Source of the DNA: Kribbella kalugense
GTDB lineage: Bacteria > Actinomycetota > Actinomycetes > Propionibacteriales > Kribbellaceae
NCBI RefSeq assembly: GCF_004365875.1
Contig: NZ_SODF01000004.1
Span: 248,001-312,000, forward strand
Length of the DNA: 64,000 nt
Direction of reading: 5' to 3'
In this document: positions 54,688-63,408 of the stretch, piece by piece
Layout of the letters: each line of letters opens with the position of its first letter
How positions within the stretch are numbered: the stretch's first letter is position 1
Notes under the pieces: model-generated
What the model was told of the DNA's origin: nothing
Databases searched by the model: none
The model's input: the letters and a program-made list of their open reading frames with translations, nothing else
Position numbers and translations under genes: made by a program

Positions 54688-55402
54688 CGACCAGGATCAG
54701 ATCGAGAGATTCGTCCAGGTTTCCTGGGCGGATCTCGAAGTCGGTGTACGTCGTACTGCGCACGAGCGCGGCCAGGTTGTCGTCCCACTGGTCGTGCTCG
54801 GCGGCGAGCTGAGCATCGACACACGAGCCGTACTGCGTCTCCCAGGACGTCAGCCGTTCACCGTGGTGGAGGCCGAGCGCGTGCGTGATGTCGAAGTACG
54901 GCTGGAGGAGTTCGACGAACTCGGCGGCCGTGAGTTCGCGGGTGTGGTACCAGTTCCCGGACGGGAAGGTCAGGCGGTTCGGCGTACTCAGGACGAGAGT
55001 CCCGCCCGGTGCCAGGATGCGCGCGCACTCGGCGACGAACCGCGGCTGCTCCCAGAGGTGCTCGATCGTCTGCAGCGAGCTGACGAATCCGAACGCGTTG
55101 TCCGCGAACGGCGTCTGGACCAGATTGCCGCGAACGACATTGGTCTGTGGATAAACCCGGCGGACGTGGCGCAACGTCGTATGTTCATAGTCGAGACCGG
55201 TCACGGAGCCCGCCCCCGCCAGGCGGAGCAGTTCCGTGCCGTAGCCCTCGCCGCAGCCGGCGTCGAGGATCCGGCCGGTCCGCTCGATCGGCAGTTCGGC
55301 CGTGATCCAGCGATAGGCGGCGTCGTGGCGCGCGAACCAATAGTTCTCGTGCCAGATCCCGGGTGCGGTCCTCTCGCCGGTCAGCGGTAACGTCTCGGTC
55401 AC
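54674..55402 (-). CDS. Class I SAM-dependent methyltransferase (Rv3030-like)
   Basis: The protein has 242 residues from GTG 55402 (VTETLPLTGERTAPGIWHEN). SAM motif I is LDAGCGEGYGTELLR (~46-60), followed by VTGLDYEHTTLRHV, FGFVSSLQTIEHLWEQPRFV and ILAPGGTLVLSTPN. The LTGERTAPG...ENYW opening is, from memory, shared with mycobacterial Rv3030, the methyltransferase divergent from fixA in the methylglucose lipopolysaccharide region. Here it is likewise divergent from etfB. TAGTCT, 7 nt upstream, predicts a leaderless transcript. The long frame reaching 56923 is antisense to etfBA and was not used. Confidence 0.9.
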   Translation of the reverse strand: MTETLPLTGERTAPGIWHENYWFARHDAAYRWITAELPIERTGRILDAGCGEGYGTELLRLAGAGSVTGLDYEHTTLRHVRRVYPQTNVVRGNLVQTPFADNAFGFVSSLQTIEHLWEQPRFVAECARILAPGGTLVLSTPNRLTFPSGNWYHTRELTAAEFVELLQPYFDITHALGLHHGERLTSWETQYGSCVDAQLAAEHDQWDDNLAALVRSTTYTDFEIRPGNLDESLDLILVATGG

Positions 55403-55409
55403 CTGAGTC

Positions 55410-55415
55410 AGACTA
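55410..55415 (-). promoter_or_regulatory. Leaderless -10 box of the Rv3030-like gene
   Basis: TAGTCT (55415-55410, minus strand) is followed by 7 nt and GTG 55402. Confidence 0.5.
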
Positions 55416-55522
55416 GCCGTGGCCGGGACTGTGATGGGACTCGCATCTAGCTTATGTTTCTCGCGGGTAACATCCGTGGCAGGCTTGGTAGAGACCGTTA
55501 ACCAGAAGGGGTCCCACACGCT

Positions 55523-56314
55523 ATGAAGATCGTCGTCTGCGCGAAGTTCGTGCCTGATGCCACGGCGGATCGTCGGTTCCGTTCCGAGGACAACACGGTG
55601 GATCGTGCCGGTGTCGACGGGCTGCTGTCCGAGCTGGACGAGTACGCCGTCGAGACCGCGCTCACCGTGAAGGAGGCCGGCGACGGCGGTGACGATGCCG
55701 TGACGATTCTCACCGTCGGTCCGGAGCAGGCCGCGGACGCGGTGAAGAAGGGTCTGCAGATGGGCGCCGACGCCGGTGTCCACGTGGTCGACGACGCGAT
55801 CCACGGTTCGGACGCGGTCGCCACCTCGCTGATCCTGTCGAAGGCGCTGGCCAAGCTCGAGGCCGACCTGGTCGTGTTCGGGATGGGTTCGACCGACGGC
55901 GGCATGGGCGTCGTTCCGGCGATGGTGTCGGAGCGGCTCGGGCTGCCGGCCGTGACGCTGGGTTCGGAGGTGACCGTCGACGGGCAGACCGTCCGGATCC
56001 GCCGCGACGGCGACACCGCGAGCGAGACCATCGAGGGCACGCTGCCGCTGGTGCTGTCGGTCTCCGACCAGGCGAACGAGCCGCGGTACCCGTCGTTCAA
56101 GGGGATCATGGCCGCGAAGAAGAAGCCGGTCGAGACCTGGTCGCTGGCAGACCTGGAGCTCACGCCCGAGCAGGTCGGCGGCAGTTCGGCGTGGACCGAG
56201 GTGGTCGAGGTGACCGCCCGTCCGCCGCGCAGCGCCGGCACGATCGTCACCGACGAGGACGGTAGCGGCGCCGCCGGGCTCGTCGAGTTCCTGTCCACGA
56301 ACAAGTTCCTCTGA
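55523..56314 (+). CDS. etfB: Electron transfer flavoprotein, beta subunit
   Basis: The 263-residue AMP-binding subunit of the heterodimeric flavoprotein that passes electrons from acyl-CoA dehydrogenases to the membrane quinone pool. It starts MKIVVCAKFVPDATADRRFR. Typical segments include LDEYAVETALTVKE, VTILTVGPEQAADAVKKGL, GADAGVHVVDD, VFGMGSTDGGMGVVPAMVSE and the recognition-loop region YPSFKGIMAAKKKPVETWSL. etfA follows 10 bp later. The 120-bp gap upstream contains the divergent promoter shared with the Rv3030-like methyltransferase. Confidence 0.96.
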   Translation: MKIVVCAKFVPDATADRRFRSEDNTVDRAGVDGLLSELDEYAVETALTVKEAGDGGDDAVTILTVGPEQAADAVKKGLQMGADAGVHVVDDAIHGSDAVATSLILSKALAKLEADLVVFGMGSTDGGMGVVPAMVSERLGLPAVTLGSEVTVDGQTVRIRRDGDTASETIEGTLPLVLSVSDQANEPRYPSFKGIMAAKKKPVETWSLADLELTPEQVGGSSAWTEVVEVTARPPRSAGTIVTDEDGSGAAGLVEFLSTNKFL

Positions 56315-56324
56315 GGGGGCCGTT

Positions 56325-57272
56325 ATGTCGAACGTTCTGGTTCTCGTTGACCACTCCGCGGGCACGGTCCGCAAGACGACCGCCGAGCTCCTGACGATCG
56401 CGCGCCGCCTCGGTGAGCCGGTCGCGGTCTTCATCGGTGATGGTGTGCAGGACGCCCTGCCGGCGCTGGGGCAGTACGGCGCGACGAAGGTGATCGCGCT
56501 GACGAACCCCGACCTCTCGCAGTACCTGGTGGCGCCGAAGGCCGAGGCGCTGCAGCAGGTCGCGGCGAAGATCGAGCCGTCGGCGATCCTGATCTCGTCG
56601 AACGCCGAGGGCAAGGAGATCGCGGCCCGGCTGGCGGTCAAGCTGGACTCGGGTCTGATCACCGACGCCGTCGACGTCCAGGCGGGTCCCGTCACCACGC
56701 AGTCGGTGTTCGCGGGCAACTTCACCGTGCAGTCGAAGATCACCCACGGCACGCCGATCATCACGGTCAAGCCGAACGCCGCTACTCCCGAGGCCGCGGA
56801 GACTTCGCCGGAGGTGGAGGAGTTCGACGTGACGATCTCCGACGCCGCGAAGACCGCGCGGATCACCGACTCCAAGCCACGTGAGGCGACGGGTCGTCCG
56901 GAGCTGACCGAGGCCGCGATCATCGTGTCCGGTGGCCGCGGTACCGGCGGCGACTTCGGCCCGATCGAGGCGTTCGCCGACTCGCTCGGCGCGGCCGTCG
57001 GTGCGTCCCGTGCCGCGGTCGACTCGGGCTGGTACCCGCACGCCTACCAGGTCGGCCAGACCGGCAAGACCGTGTCGCCGCAGCTGTACGTCGCGGCCGG
57101 CATCTCCGGCGCGATCCAGCACCGGGCCGGCATGCAGACCTCGAAGACCATCGTCGCGGTCAACAAGGACCCCGAAGCCCCGATCTTCGAGCTCGTCGAC
57201 TTCGGCGTGGTGGGCGACCTCCACAAGGTCCTCCCGACCGCCACCGAAGAAGTCACCAAGCGCAAGTCCTGA
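56325..57272 (+). CDS. etfA: Electron transfer flavoprotein, alpha subunit
   Basis: The 315-residue FAD-binding subunit starts MSNVLVLVDHSAGTVRKTTA. The FAD domain carries IIVSGGRGTGG (~200-210), VGASRAAVDSGWYPHAYQVG, QTGKTVSPQLYVAAGISGAI and IVAVNKDPEAPIFELVDFG, all hallmarks of EtfA. It is co-transcribed with etfB and ended by a strong hairpin at 57288. It works with the crotonase-type beta-oxidation enzymes of the cell, of which echA at 50878 is one. Confidence 0.97.
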   Translation: MSNVLVLVDHSAGTVRKTTAELLTIARRLGEPVAVFIGDGVQDALPALGQYGATKVIALTNPDLSQYLVAPKAEALQQVAAKIEPSAILISSNAEGKEIAARLAVKLDSGLITDAVDVQAGPVTTQSVFAGNFTVQSKITHGTPIITVKPNAATPEAAETSPEVEEFDVTISDAAKTARITDSKPREATGRPELTEAAIIVSGGRGTGGDFGPIEAFADSLGAAVGASRAAVDSGWYPHAYQVGQTGKTVSPQLYVAAGISGAIQHRAGMQTSKTIVAVNKDPEAPIFELVDFGVVGDLHKVLPTATEEVTKRKS

Positions 57273-57287
57273 TCCACGCTGCACACG

Positions 57288-57318
57288 AAGCCCGGCCCGG
57301 TTCCCTGGGCCGGGCTTT
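57288..57318 (+). terminator. Terminator of etfBA
   Basis: AAGCCCGGCCC (57288-57298) pairs perfectly with GGGCCGGGCTT (57307-57317). A short T stretch follows. Confidence 0.85.
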
Positions 57319-57332
57319 CGCGTTCCGGCGGC

Positions 57333-57338
57333 TAGCAT
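57333..57338 (+). promoter_or_regulatory. Leaderless -10 box (epimerase gene)
   Basis: TAGCAT ends 7 nt before ATG 57346. This favours that start over ATG 57337, which overlaps the box. Confidence 0.5.
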
Positions 57339-57345
57339 GCGGCAG

Positions 57346-58155
57346 ATGCGGATCTGGGTCAGTGGGGCGCGAGGCAAGCTGGGTGCGGAGGTGTGCCGGC
57401 AGGCGATCGCCGCCGGCCATCAGGTGATCGAGGCGGATCTCACCGGACCTGATCCGGTCGATCTGATGGACCCCGAAGCGGTCGCCCGTTCACTCGACGG
57501 CGCCGACGCGATCGTGCATTGCGCCGGGATCGCCAGCCCGGAGAACATCGAGCCCGTCCGCCTGTTCGAGATCAACACCATCACTACGTTCAACGCCCTC
57601 GAAGAAGCGTGGAAGCTCGGTATCCGTACCGCCGTACTCGCCTCCAGCGGCTCGATCTACGGCACCGCCTGGTCACCCGAGGAGATCGGCACACCGGACG
57701 TCCCGATCGACGAAGACACCGAGCTTCGGTACGTCGACCCGTACGCGCTCACCAAGGACGTCCTCGAACGCATGGGCCAGTCGTACGCGCGCCGCGGCGT
57801 ACAGCTCACCGCGCTCCGCTTCCACTGGATCCTCACCCGCGACGAGGTACGCCGATACATCGCCGAGGCCCCGCCCGAGGACAACCGCCGCAACCTCTGG
57901 GGGTACGTCGACCTGGCCGAGGCCGCCCGCGCCTGCGTCCTCTCGCTCCAGCCGCGCACCCACAACCCGTACGCCACCCTGGTCATCGCAGCCGAAGACA
58001 CCGGCCGCCACGAGCCGACCACGGACCTCCTGGCCCTCCACTCACCCCGCACCAGGATCCATGCCGACCTAGACGGCACCGCGTCCCTCTTCAGCAGCAG
58101 CCGAGCCGCCGAAGTCATCAACTGGACCCACCAAAGCACCTGGCGCGACCAGTAG
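57346..58155 (+). CDS. NAD-dependent epimerase/dehydratase (extended SDR)
   Basis: The protein has 269 residues. The nucleotide-binding loop SGARGKLGAEV (~6-16) departs slightly from GxxGxxG. It is followed by IVHCAGIASPENI (~58-70), a catalytic Ser region LASSGSIYGTAW (~99-110) and the YxxxK pair in YALTKDVLERM. Extended SDRs epimerise or dehydrate nucleotide sugars, or act on related carbonyls. The short length and changed motif leave the substrate open. It is a single gene with its own leaderless promoter just after the etf terminator. Confidence 0.85.
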   Translation: MRIWVSGARGKLGAEVCRQAIAAGHQVIEADLTGPDPVDLMDPEAVARSLDGADAIVHCAGIASPENIEPVRLFEINTITTFNALEEAWKLGIRTAVLASSGSIYGTAWSPEEIGTPDVPIDEDTELRYVDPYALTKDVLERMGQSYARRGVQLTALRFHWILTRDEVRRYIAEAPPEDNRRNLWGYVDLAEAARACVLSLQPRTHNPYATLVIAAEDTGRHEPTTDLLALHSPRTRIHADLDGTASLFSSSRAAEVINWTHQSTWRDQ

Positions 58156-58164
58156 CACGACGGA

Positions 58165-59670
58165 TCAGGCGGTGAGGTGCTGCCGGATGGTGCTGAGGTC
58201 GGCGGTGATGGAGGCCTGCCGGGACTCGCTGGCCTTCGCGTACTCGGCGAGCTGAGCTGCGGCAGTGGAGCAGTCTTCGTTGAGGTTCGCGATCCGGTTC
58301 GCGGCTGTGGTCTTGTCGTGGGTACCTGCAACCCGGAGGTTCCAGTACTGGAAGCCGCCGATGGCGACCAGGACCAAACCGGCCGCGATCCAGAGCGGGT
58401 GAACGAAGCCGAGGCCGATCGCCACCACCGCACCGACACCGGCGAGTACGGCCGGTACGGCGAGCTTGCCGCGCGTGACCTTGCCGGCAGGCCCGTTGAT
58501 CAACGACCTAACGTTGTTCAGTTCGAGCTGGTCGGGGCCGTCCGGGCGGACCGTGACCGTGTGGACGCCACTCTCCACGCTGACCTCAAGCGGACTCGGG
58601 CGGCCCGCAACCTGCGCCAGGTCCTCGACGGCGGGCAGGACCGACGGGCCGATGACACGCAGTACTGCTGCCGCCAGGTGCGGGTCGGCGGTCTGAGTGA
58701 GGTCGTCGGTGAGCAGCTTCTCAACGGTGCCGACCGAGTCCTCGAGCGTCTGCGCAGCCGACTCGTCGGAGCCGGTGATCTGGGCGCGCAGTACGGCGAC
58801 CCGGGCCAGCGACTCGTGCTCCGGCTCGCTTCCCTCGGAGATCAGCAGCCGCAGCAGAGCCGCCGGGCTGTCCTGCGTGGAGACATCGGCGGTGAGGGCG
58901 GTGGCGGGCTCGCGGGCTTCGGTGTTGGTCGCGATCGCCTCGACGGCGTTGTGGATTCGGGTCAGCCGGGTACGGGCTTTCTCTTGTTCCGCGATCGCCT
59001 CGAAACGTGGTCCCGCCGCGCGGGAGCCGTCGCCGCGCTTCTCGAGGTCCGCCAGCCAGCCGCCGGTGGGCGGTGTGACCGACTGCAGCCGCTTCACGAC
59101 GAGCGCCAGCCCGTCAGCTCCGAACCCACCGCGTGCGGCGGTAGCCCACAGCACCCGCTGCACGCGAGTGACGGTCCCGTCAGCTGCGGGTACGCCGAAC
59201 GCCACGTCCAGCCACTCGCTGCGGACCTGGTGCCGCTGGCCGAGCGCGGCCAGCGCCAGGGTCAGGAAGATCGACGTACGCCGCTCATCGAGCGCCATCG
59301 CCGTACCCAGCGCGGGACTGTCCTGTCCCGACGCGATCAGGGCCTCGGTCGCAGGACCAAGCCAGTACTGCGGAACTGGCTCGCAGGCAGGTGGGAGCTC
59401 GGTGCCGGACGCCATCGCCGTCAGCACCCGGGTCGCGTAGCGGCGCAGTTCGGCCGCTTCGACGAAGCCGGTCATCTCGTAGCGCAGGTCGGACAGTTCG
59501 ACGAAGGCGTCGAAGGCGGTGGAGAGCCGGTTGACCCGTTCCTGCAGTCCGCCTTGGAGTTGGGACAGCTGCGACTGAAGCCGCGAGGTCGCCTGCCGCG
59601 CGGACGACATCTCCTCGTTCAGCAGATCGAGTTGCTCGTTCTGTCGCCGTTCGGCCCACCAGTTGGTCAT
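58165..59670 (-). CDS. Coiled-coil membrane protein of unknown function
   Basis: The 501-residue protein is not one I recognise. Residues ~8-55 form a coiled coil (NEQLDLLNEEMSSARQATSR, LQSQLSQLQGGLQERVNRL). A helical domain runs to ~380 with many Ala/Leu/Glu helices. Two hydrophobic helices sit near 403-445 (AVPAVLAGVGAVVAIGLGF, LWIAAGLVLVAIGGFQYW), and a second coiled coil closes the protein. Both termini would be cytoplasmic. The ATG at 59670 follows GGAAGGCGGGG. It ends 10 bp from the convergent epimerase gene. The layout recalls scaffolding proteins, but no catalytic motif is visible. Confidence 0.75.
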   Translation of the reverse strand: MTNWWAERRQNEQLDLLNEEMSSARQATSRLQSQLSQLQGGLQERVNRLSTAFDAFVELSDLRYEMTGFVEAAELRRYATRVLTAMASGTELPPACEPVPQYWLGPATEALIASGQDSPALGTAMALDERRTSIFLTLALAALGQRHQVRSEWLDVAFGVPAADGTVTRVQRVLWATAARGGFGADGLALVVKRLQSVTPPTGGWLADLEKRGDGSRAAGPRFEAIAEQEKARTRLTRIHNAVEAIATNTEAREPATALTADVSTQDSPAALLRLLISEGSEPEHESLARVAVLRAQITGSDESAAQTLEDSVGTVEKLLTDDLTQTADPHLAAAVLRVIGPSVLPAVEDLAQVAGRPSPLEVSVESGVHTVTVRPDGPDQLELNNVRSLINGPAGKVTRGKLAVPAVLAGVGAVVAIGLGFVHPLWIAAGLVLVAIGGFQYWNLRVAGTHDKTTAANRIANLNEDCSTAAAQLAEYAKASESRQASITADLSTIRQHLTA

Positions 59671-59727
59671 GTGCCCCGCCTTCCCCTTGCCGTACGTCGC
59701 TCTCCGGAAGGATGGCGTGTCGGCGGG

Positions 59728-61413
59728 TCACTGCGAGCGATGCGGTGGGGCCACGACGCGGAGTTGGAGCATGGCGGCGAAGCGGGAGTCGGGGTCGTCC
59801 AGGTCGAGTCCGCCGACTTCGGCCAGGCGGCGGAGGCGGTAGCGGAAGGTGTTGGGGTGGACGTAGACGGCGGCTGCTGCGGCCGCGACGTCGCCGAACG
59901 CGTCGAGCCAGGCTCGCAGGGTCTCGACCAGATCGGTGTGGTGCTGGCGGTCGTACGCGACGAGCCGCGCGATGGGCCCGGTCGGTTCGTCACCGCGTGC
60001 CTCGATCAGGTCGCGGAGTTCGAGCAGGAGCGTGTCGACGTGGACGTCGGCAAGCCGGGCGACACGTGCGGTTCCGCGGCCAGTACGCAGTACTCGAAGG
60101 GCGCGGTCGGCGCCTGCTCGGGCGGTGGGGAGATTGGCCGCCTCGGCGACAACAGGTCCGACGCCGATGCTGGCCGTGACCCGGTCGCCGATCCGTTCGA
60201 GGAAGTGCTTGCCGATCCGTACGGCGCGCTCCTCGCCGTCGGTCCGGTCCGGGCGAACCGGCACCAGCCCGTAGGCGATATCACCGACCAGCGCGGCCGC
60301 GGCCCGCGGATGCACTGCGCCCAGATGCATGGCGAACGCGTCCGCCAGTCGCTGCCGCTCTCCGGCGAGTCCGGCCTGGCTGACGAGCGATTCGCCGGCG
60401 AGCCCCGCCGTACTGAAGAGCGAGTCGTCGGTGTCGGCGGATTCGATGATTCCTAGCGCGAGTACGACGACGTGTTGGTCGGCCAGGCCGAGGCGGTCGA
60501 GGGCTGCCCGGGCGCCGGCTCCGCCTTCGAGCGCGGTGCTGACCAGGTCGGCGCGCAGACGGCGTTCGACGTCGGCTCCGGCGCGGATCCGAAGCATGTG
60601 CAGGGCAACTAATTTCGCGGCATCGCAGAGGGCTTGGGAGCGTTCGGCGGTGAGCGGGTCGCGGACGGCGGCCCAGATCGAGCCGAGGATCTCGTCGCCG
60701 GCGCGGACCGCGACAGCCACCCGCGGGATGGTGAAATCGTCCCCGGTGGAGGGCAACGGCGGAACGTGGACCGGTCGGTCGGTGCGGTACAGCTCGCGGA
60801 AGATGCCGTACTCCGTCAGCAGGCGCGAGTACCGCTGCGGCACCTGGCGGCCGAGGACGGTCTCGACCCGGGCAGTGTCGGCCTCGTCCTGCCGACCGGA
60901 GAACGCGAGCACGCGGGAGCTGCGGTCCTCGATCGTGACCGGCGCGTCGAGCAGCGCGGCGGTCGCGTTGGCGAGAGCGAACAGATCGCCGGACGGCATG
61001 CCACCAAGCGTTTCCGGCTCGGCGACACCGACGTCACCGTCGGCGAGAAGCGATCGCAGCAGTACGGCGAGTTGGTCCCACGAAGCGCCCCGGGTCAGCG
61101 CGAGCAGAGCGACCCCGGACTCGGCCACCGCCTCGGCGAGCTTCTCGCCGTCCGTGATCGGCGAGCGTACGACCAGGCCGGCTGCCTCTTGACGCCCGAG
61201 ATCACGCAGTACCTCGGCGATGGCCGTCGGCTCGTGGAGGGCCACGCCGAGGACGAGCGCGTGCGAGGGAAGGACCGGCTCGTCGAGCGGATCGTGGATG
61301 ACGATCCCGCCGATCTCCGCCGGTCCGTCGGGGTCACCGTGGACGAGCTCCAGCAAGGTCGCGCCGAGGTCGTCCAGCACCCGGCCCAGGCTGGCCCGCG
61401 GTCGATTCGTCAA
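59728..61413 (-). CDS. PucR-family transcriptional regulator
   Basis: The protein has 561 residues. An N-terminal PucR_1 sensor domain (ALVLGVALHEPTAIAEVLRD, LLALTRGASWDQLAVLLRSL), a GAF-like middle and a CdaR GGDEF-like domain precede the C-terminal HTH_30 (DLVETLRAWLDAFGDVAAAA, VHPNTFRYRLRRLAEVGGLD, ~500-545). Such regulators control purine and amino-acid utilisation. The start is TTG 61413, selected by the SD sequence GGGAGGTG just upstream on the minus strand; no ATG or GTG fits the frame. It lies 31 bp after the N-acylamino-acid racemase gene on the same strand and is probably in that operon, controlling it. Confidence 0.9.
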   Translation of the reverse strand: MTNRPRASLGRVLDDLGATLLELVHGDPDGPAEIGGIVIHDPLDEPVLPSHALVLGVALHEPTAIAEVLRDLGRQEAAGLVVRSPITDGEKLAEAVAESGVALLALTRGASWDQLAVLLRSLLADGDVGVAEPETLGGMPSGDLFALANATAALLDAPVTIEDRSSRVLAFSGRQDEADTARVETVLGRQVPQRYSRLLTEYGIFRELYRTDRPVHVPPLPSTGDDFTIPRVAVAVRAGDEILGSIWAAVRDPLTAERSQALCDAAKLVALHMLRIRAGADVERRLRADLVSTALEGGAGARAALDRLGLADQHVVVLALGIIESADTDDSLFSTAGLAGESLVSQAGLAGERQRLADAFAMHLGAVHPRAAAALVGDIAYGLVPVRPDRTDGEERAVRIGKHFLERIGDRVTASIGVGPVVAEAANLPTARAGADRALRVLRTGRGTARVARLADVHVDTLLLELRDLIEARGDEPTGPIARLVAYDRQHHTDLVETLRAWLDAFGDVAAAAAAVYVHPNTFRYRLRRLAEVGGLDLDDPDSRFAAMLQLRVVAPPHRSQ

Positions 61414-61444
61414 TGGTCACCTCCCGTGTCCTCAGACTAGGTCC

Positions 61445-62542
61445 TCAGAGCGGTAGCCATTCGGTGCTGGTGGTCACCGCCTCCAGTTCGGCCTCCAGCG
61501 GGTCGATGCCGATGCCGGGGGAGGTCGGGACCGGGAGCTCGCCGTCGTCGAGGACGAACGGCGGGGTGATGTCGGTCCGGTAGTAGCGGTCGGAGGCCGA
61601 CGTGTCGCCGGGGAGGGTGAAGCCGGGCAGCGCCGCCAGCGCGATATTCGCGGCTCGGCCGATACCGGTTTCGAGCATGCCGCCGCACCAGACGGGGATG
61701 TCGTTGGCGAGGCAGACGTCGTGGATCCGCCGGGCTTCCAGGTAGCCACCGACGCGGCCCGGCTTGATGTTGACGATCGCGCAGGCACCGAGCCGGATTG
61801 CGGCGGCCGCGGCGCGGGCCGAGGTGATCGACTCGTCCAGACAGACCGGGGTGTCGATCTGCCGGGCCAGGTCTGCGTGCCCGAGTATGTCCTCCTCGTC
61901 GAGCGGCTGCTCGATCAGCAGCAGGTTGAAGGTATCGAGACGAGCCAGGTGCCGCGCGTCGGCCAGCGTGTACGCCGTGTTGGCGTCGACCTGCAGCAGG
62001 ATGTCGCCGAACTGCTCGCGTACGGCGCGAATCGGCTCGATATCCCACCCTGGCTGGATCTTGAGCTTGATCCGCAGGTACCCCTGGTCGAGATACTTGC
62101 CAACGGCATCCAGCAACTCGCCGACCGAGTCCATGATCCCGACCGACACGCCGCACGGCACTCGATCGTGCACCGCCCCCAGTTCACGGGCCAGCGTCCG
62201 GTTCTCGGCCCGCAACTCCGCATCGAGTACGGCGGTCTCGACCGCAGCCTTGGCCATCCGATGCCCGTGGAACCGGCTCAACGCCGGCCCGACCTCCACC
62301 GCGGACTCCACCGCAGCCAGAGCCGGCACGAAGAATCGCCGCAGTACGTCGGCCGCCGCATCGACGTACTCCGAGGAGTAGAGCGGCCCGCTCATCGCGA
62401 CGCACTCGCCCCAGCCTTCGGCCTCGGTACTCACGGCCCGCACGAGCAGCACGTCCCGCGTGGTCTCCGTACCGAACGAGGTCCGGAACGGCGACACCAA
62501 CGGCATCGAGATCCGCCGCAACTCGACTCCGGTCAGCTTCAT
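61445..62542 (-). CDS. N-acylamino-acid racemase / o-succinylbenzoate synthase (enolase superfamily)
   Basis: The protein has 365 residues from ATG 62542 (MKLTGVELRRISMPLVSPFR), which follows GAAGGGA. Enolase-superfamily residues are visible: the KxK base in YLRIKLKIQPGWD (~160-172), metal ligands Asp in LLQVDANTAYTL, Glu in LLLIEQPLDEED and Asp in PVCLDESITSA, and the second Lys in VNIKPGRVGGY. Family members are MenC or N-succinylamino acid racemases. The operon with a GNAT transferase and an M20 deacylase, and no other menaquinone gene nearby, favours racemisation of N-succinyl amino acids. It overlaps the GNAT gene by ATGA. Confidence 0.93.
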   Translation of the reverse strand: MKLTGVELRRISMPLVSPFRTSFGTETTRDVLLVRAVSTEAEGWGECVAMSGPLYSSEYVDAAADVLRRFFVPALAAVESAVEVGPALSRFHGHRMAKAAVETAVLDAELRAENRTLARELGAVHDRVPCGVSVGIMDSVGELLDAVGKYLDQGYLRIKLKIQPGWDIEPIRAVREQFGDILLQVDANTAYTLADARHLARLDTFNLLLIEQPLDEEDILGHADLARQIDTPVCLDESITSARAAAAAIRLGACAIVNIKPGRVGGYLEARRIHDVCLANDIPVWCGGMLETGIGRAANIALAALPGFTLPGDTSASDRYYRTDITPPFVLDDGELPVPTSPGIGIDPLEAELEAVTTSTEWLPL

Positions 62543-63408
62543 CCCGCTTGTCCCTTCTCGAGTACGTACCACCCGGACCGGTCGAACCCAGTCACCACAG
62601 CTCCGTCCGCCAGCAACCCACCCAGCACCTCCCGCAACGCAGTCCGCCACGCCTTCGCGGCCCCCGGATCGGTACGCCGCAACCCTTCGACATCAGGCGG
62701 TACGCCGACCAGCACCGGCCCGCCACTTCCTTTGGAGCCGTCCTGGGGACGACCGTCCTCGCCGCAGGCCAACGCGACCGTTGCCCCAGGCATCTGCTTC
62801 ACGTCCGTAGTCAGAGACCGCCGGGCCGCGGCGGCAGCGACGGCCGGAGAATCCAGCTCCCACCGCACCAGCAGCCGATCGGTGTCGTCACCGCTGTTGA
62901 TCCCGTCCCGCATGTCGCCGTAGAAGTTCGTCAGGTACTCCGCCGGTTGCGCCGCGAGCTTGGCCACGTTGAAGTACGCGTTCCGCCGGATCAGCGGGTC
63001 GAACGTCCACGCAATCGTCGAGACCCCTCGGCGCAGGGCCCAGGCCCGCTGGTGCAGCTTGAGTGCGAACCCGACGTTCCGGCCGCGAGCCAACCCGGAC
63101 ACCCCGGCCACGTGGCTGTGCATCGCGACCTCGGCCGGCGCCGAGAAGAACCCGACACAGGCGCCGATCAGCTCGTCGCCGTCGTACGCCCCGCCGACGT
63201 AGTTGCCGGCTTTCGTCAACGCCCGCAGCAGTTCGGTTGTCACCGGTGGATTCTTCGGGTCCGGCCGCCAGATCGAGTCGTACAGCCGATAGACCGCATC
63301 GAGCTCCGCCAGCTCCCGCAACTCACGCACCTGCACCCGGGCCGCAGTCGCCGCCGCGAGACCGGCCTCCGTAGCGACCGCGATCGACAGGCCGAGATCG
63401 ATTGTCAT
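62539..63408 (-). CDS. GNAT-family N-acyltransferase (likely succinyl-CoA:amino-acid N-succinyltransferase)
   Basis: The protein has 289 residues. The GNAT core runs from ~45 to 190: AYDGDELIGACVGFFSAPAE, MHSHVAGVSGLARGRNVGFA with the acyl-CoA pyrophosphate loop, and AWALRRGVSTIAWTFDPLIR. NAYFNVAKLAAQPAEYLTNF and YGDMRDGINSGDDTDRLLVR follow. This belongs to the GNAT branch (COG3375-like, from memory) often found next to N-acylamino-acid racemases. It would acylate D-amino acids. It overlaps the racemase and M20 genes by ATGA on both sides, so three proteins are co-translated. Confidence 0.88.
   Translation of the reverse strand: MTIDLGLSIAVATEAGLAAATAARVQVRELRELAELDAVYRLYDSIWRPDPKNPPVTTELLRALTKAGNYVGGAYDGDELIGACVGFFSAPAEVAMHSHVAGVSGLARGRNVGFALKLHQRAWALRRGVSTIAWTFDPLIRRNAYFNVAKLAAQPAEYLTNFYGDMRDGINSGDDTDRLLVRWELDSPAVAAAAARRSLTTDVKQMPGATVALACGEDGRPQDGSKGSGGPVLVGVPPDVEGLRRTDPGAAKAWRTALREVLGGLLADGAVVTGFDRSGWYVLEKGQAG

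Noticed and set aside
54674..56923. 749-codon minus-strand frame across etfBA
   Set aside because: Only its last 242 codons (from 55402) form a real methyltransferase; the rest is antisense to etfB and etfA.
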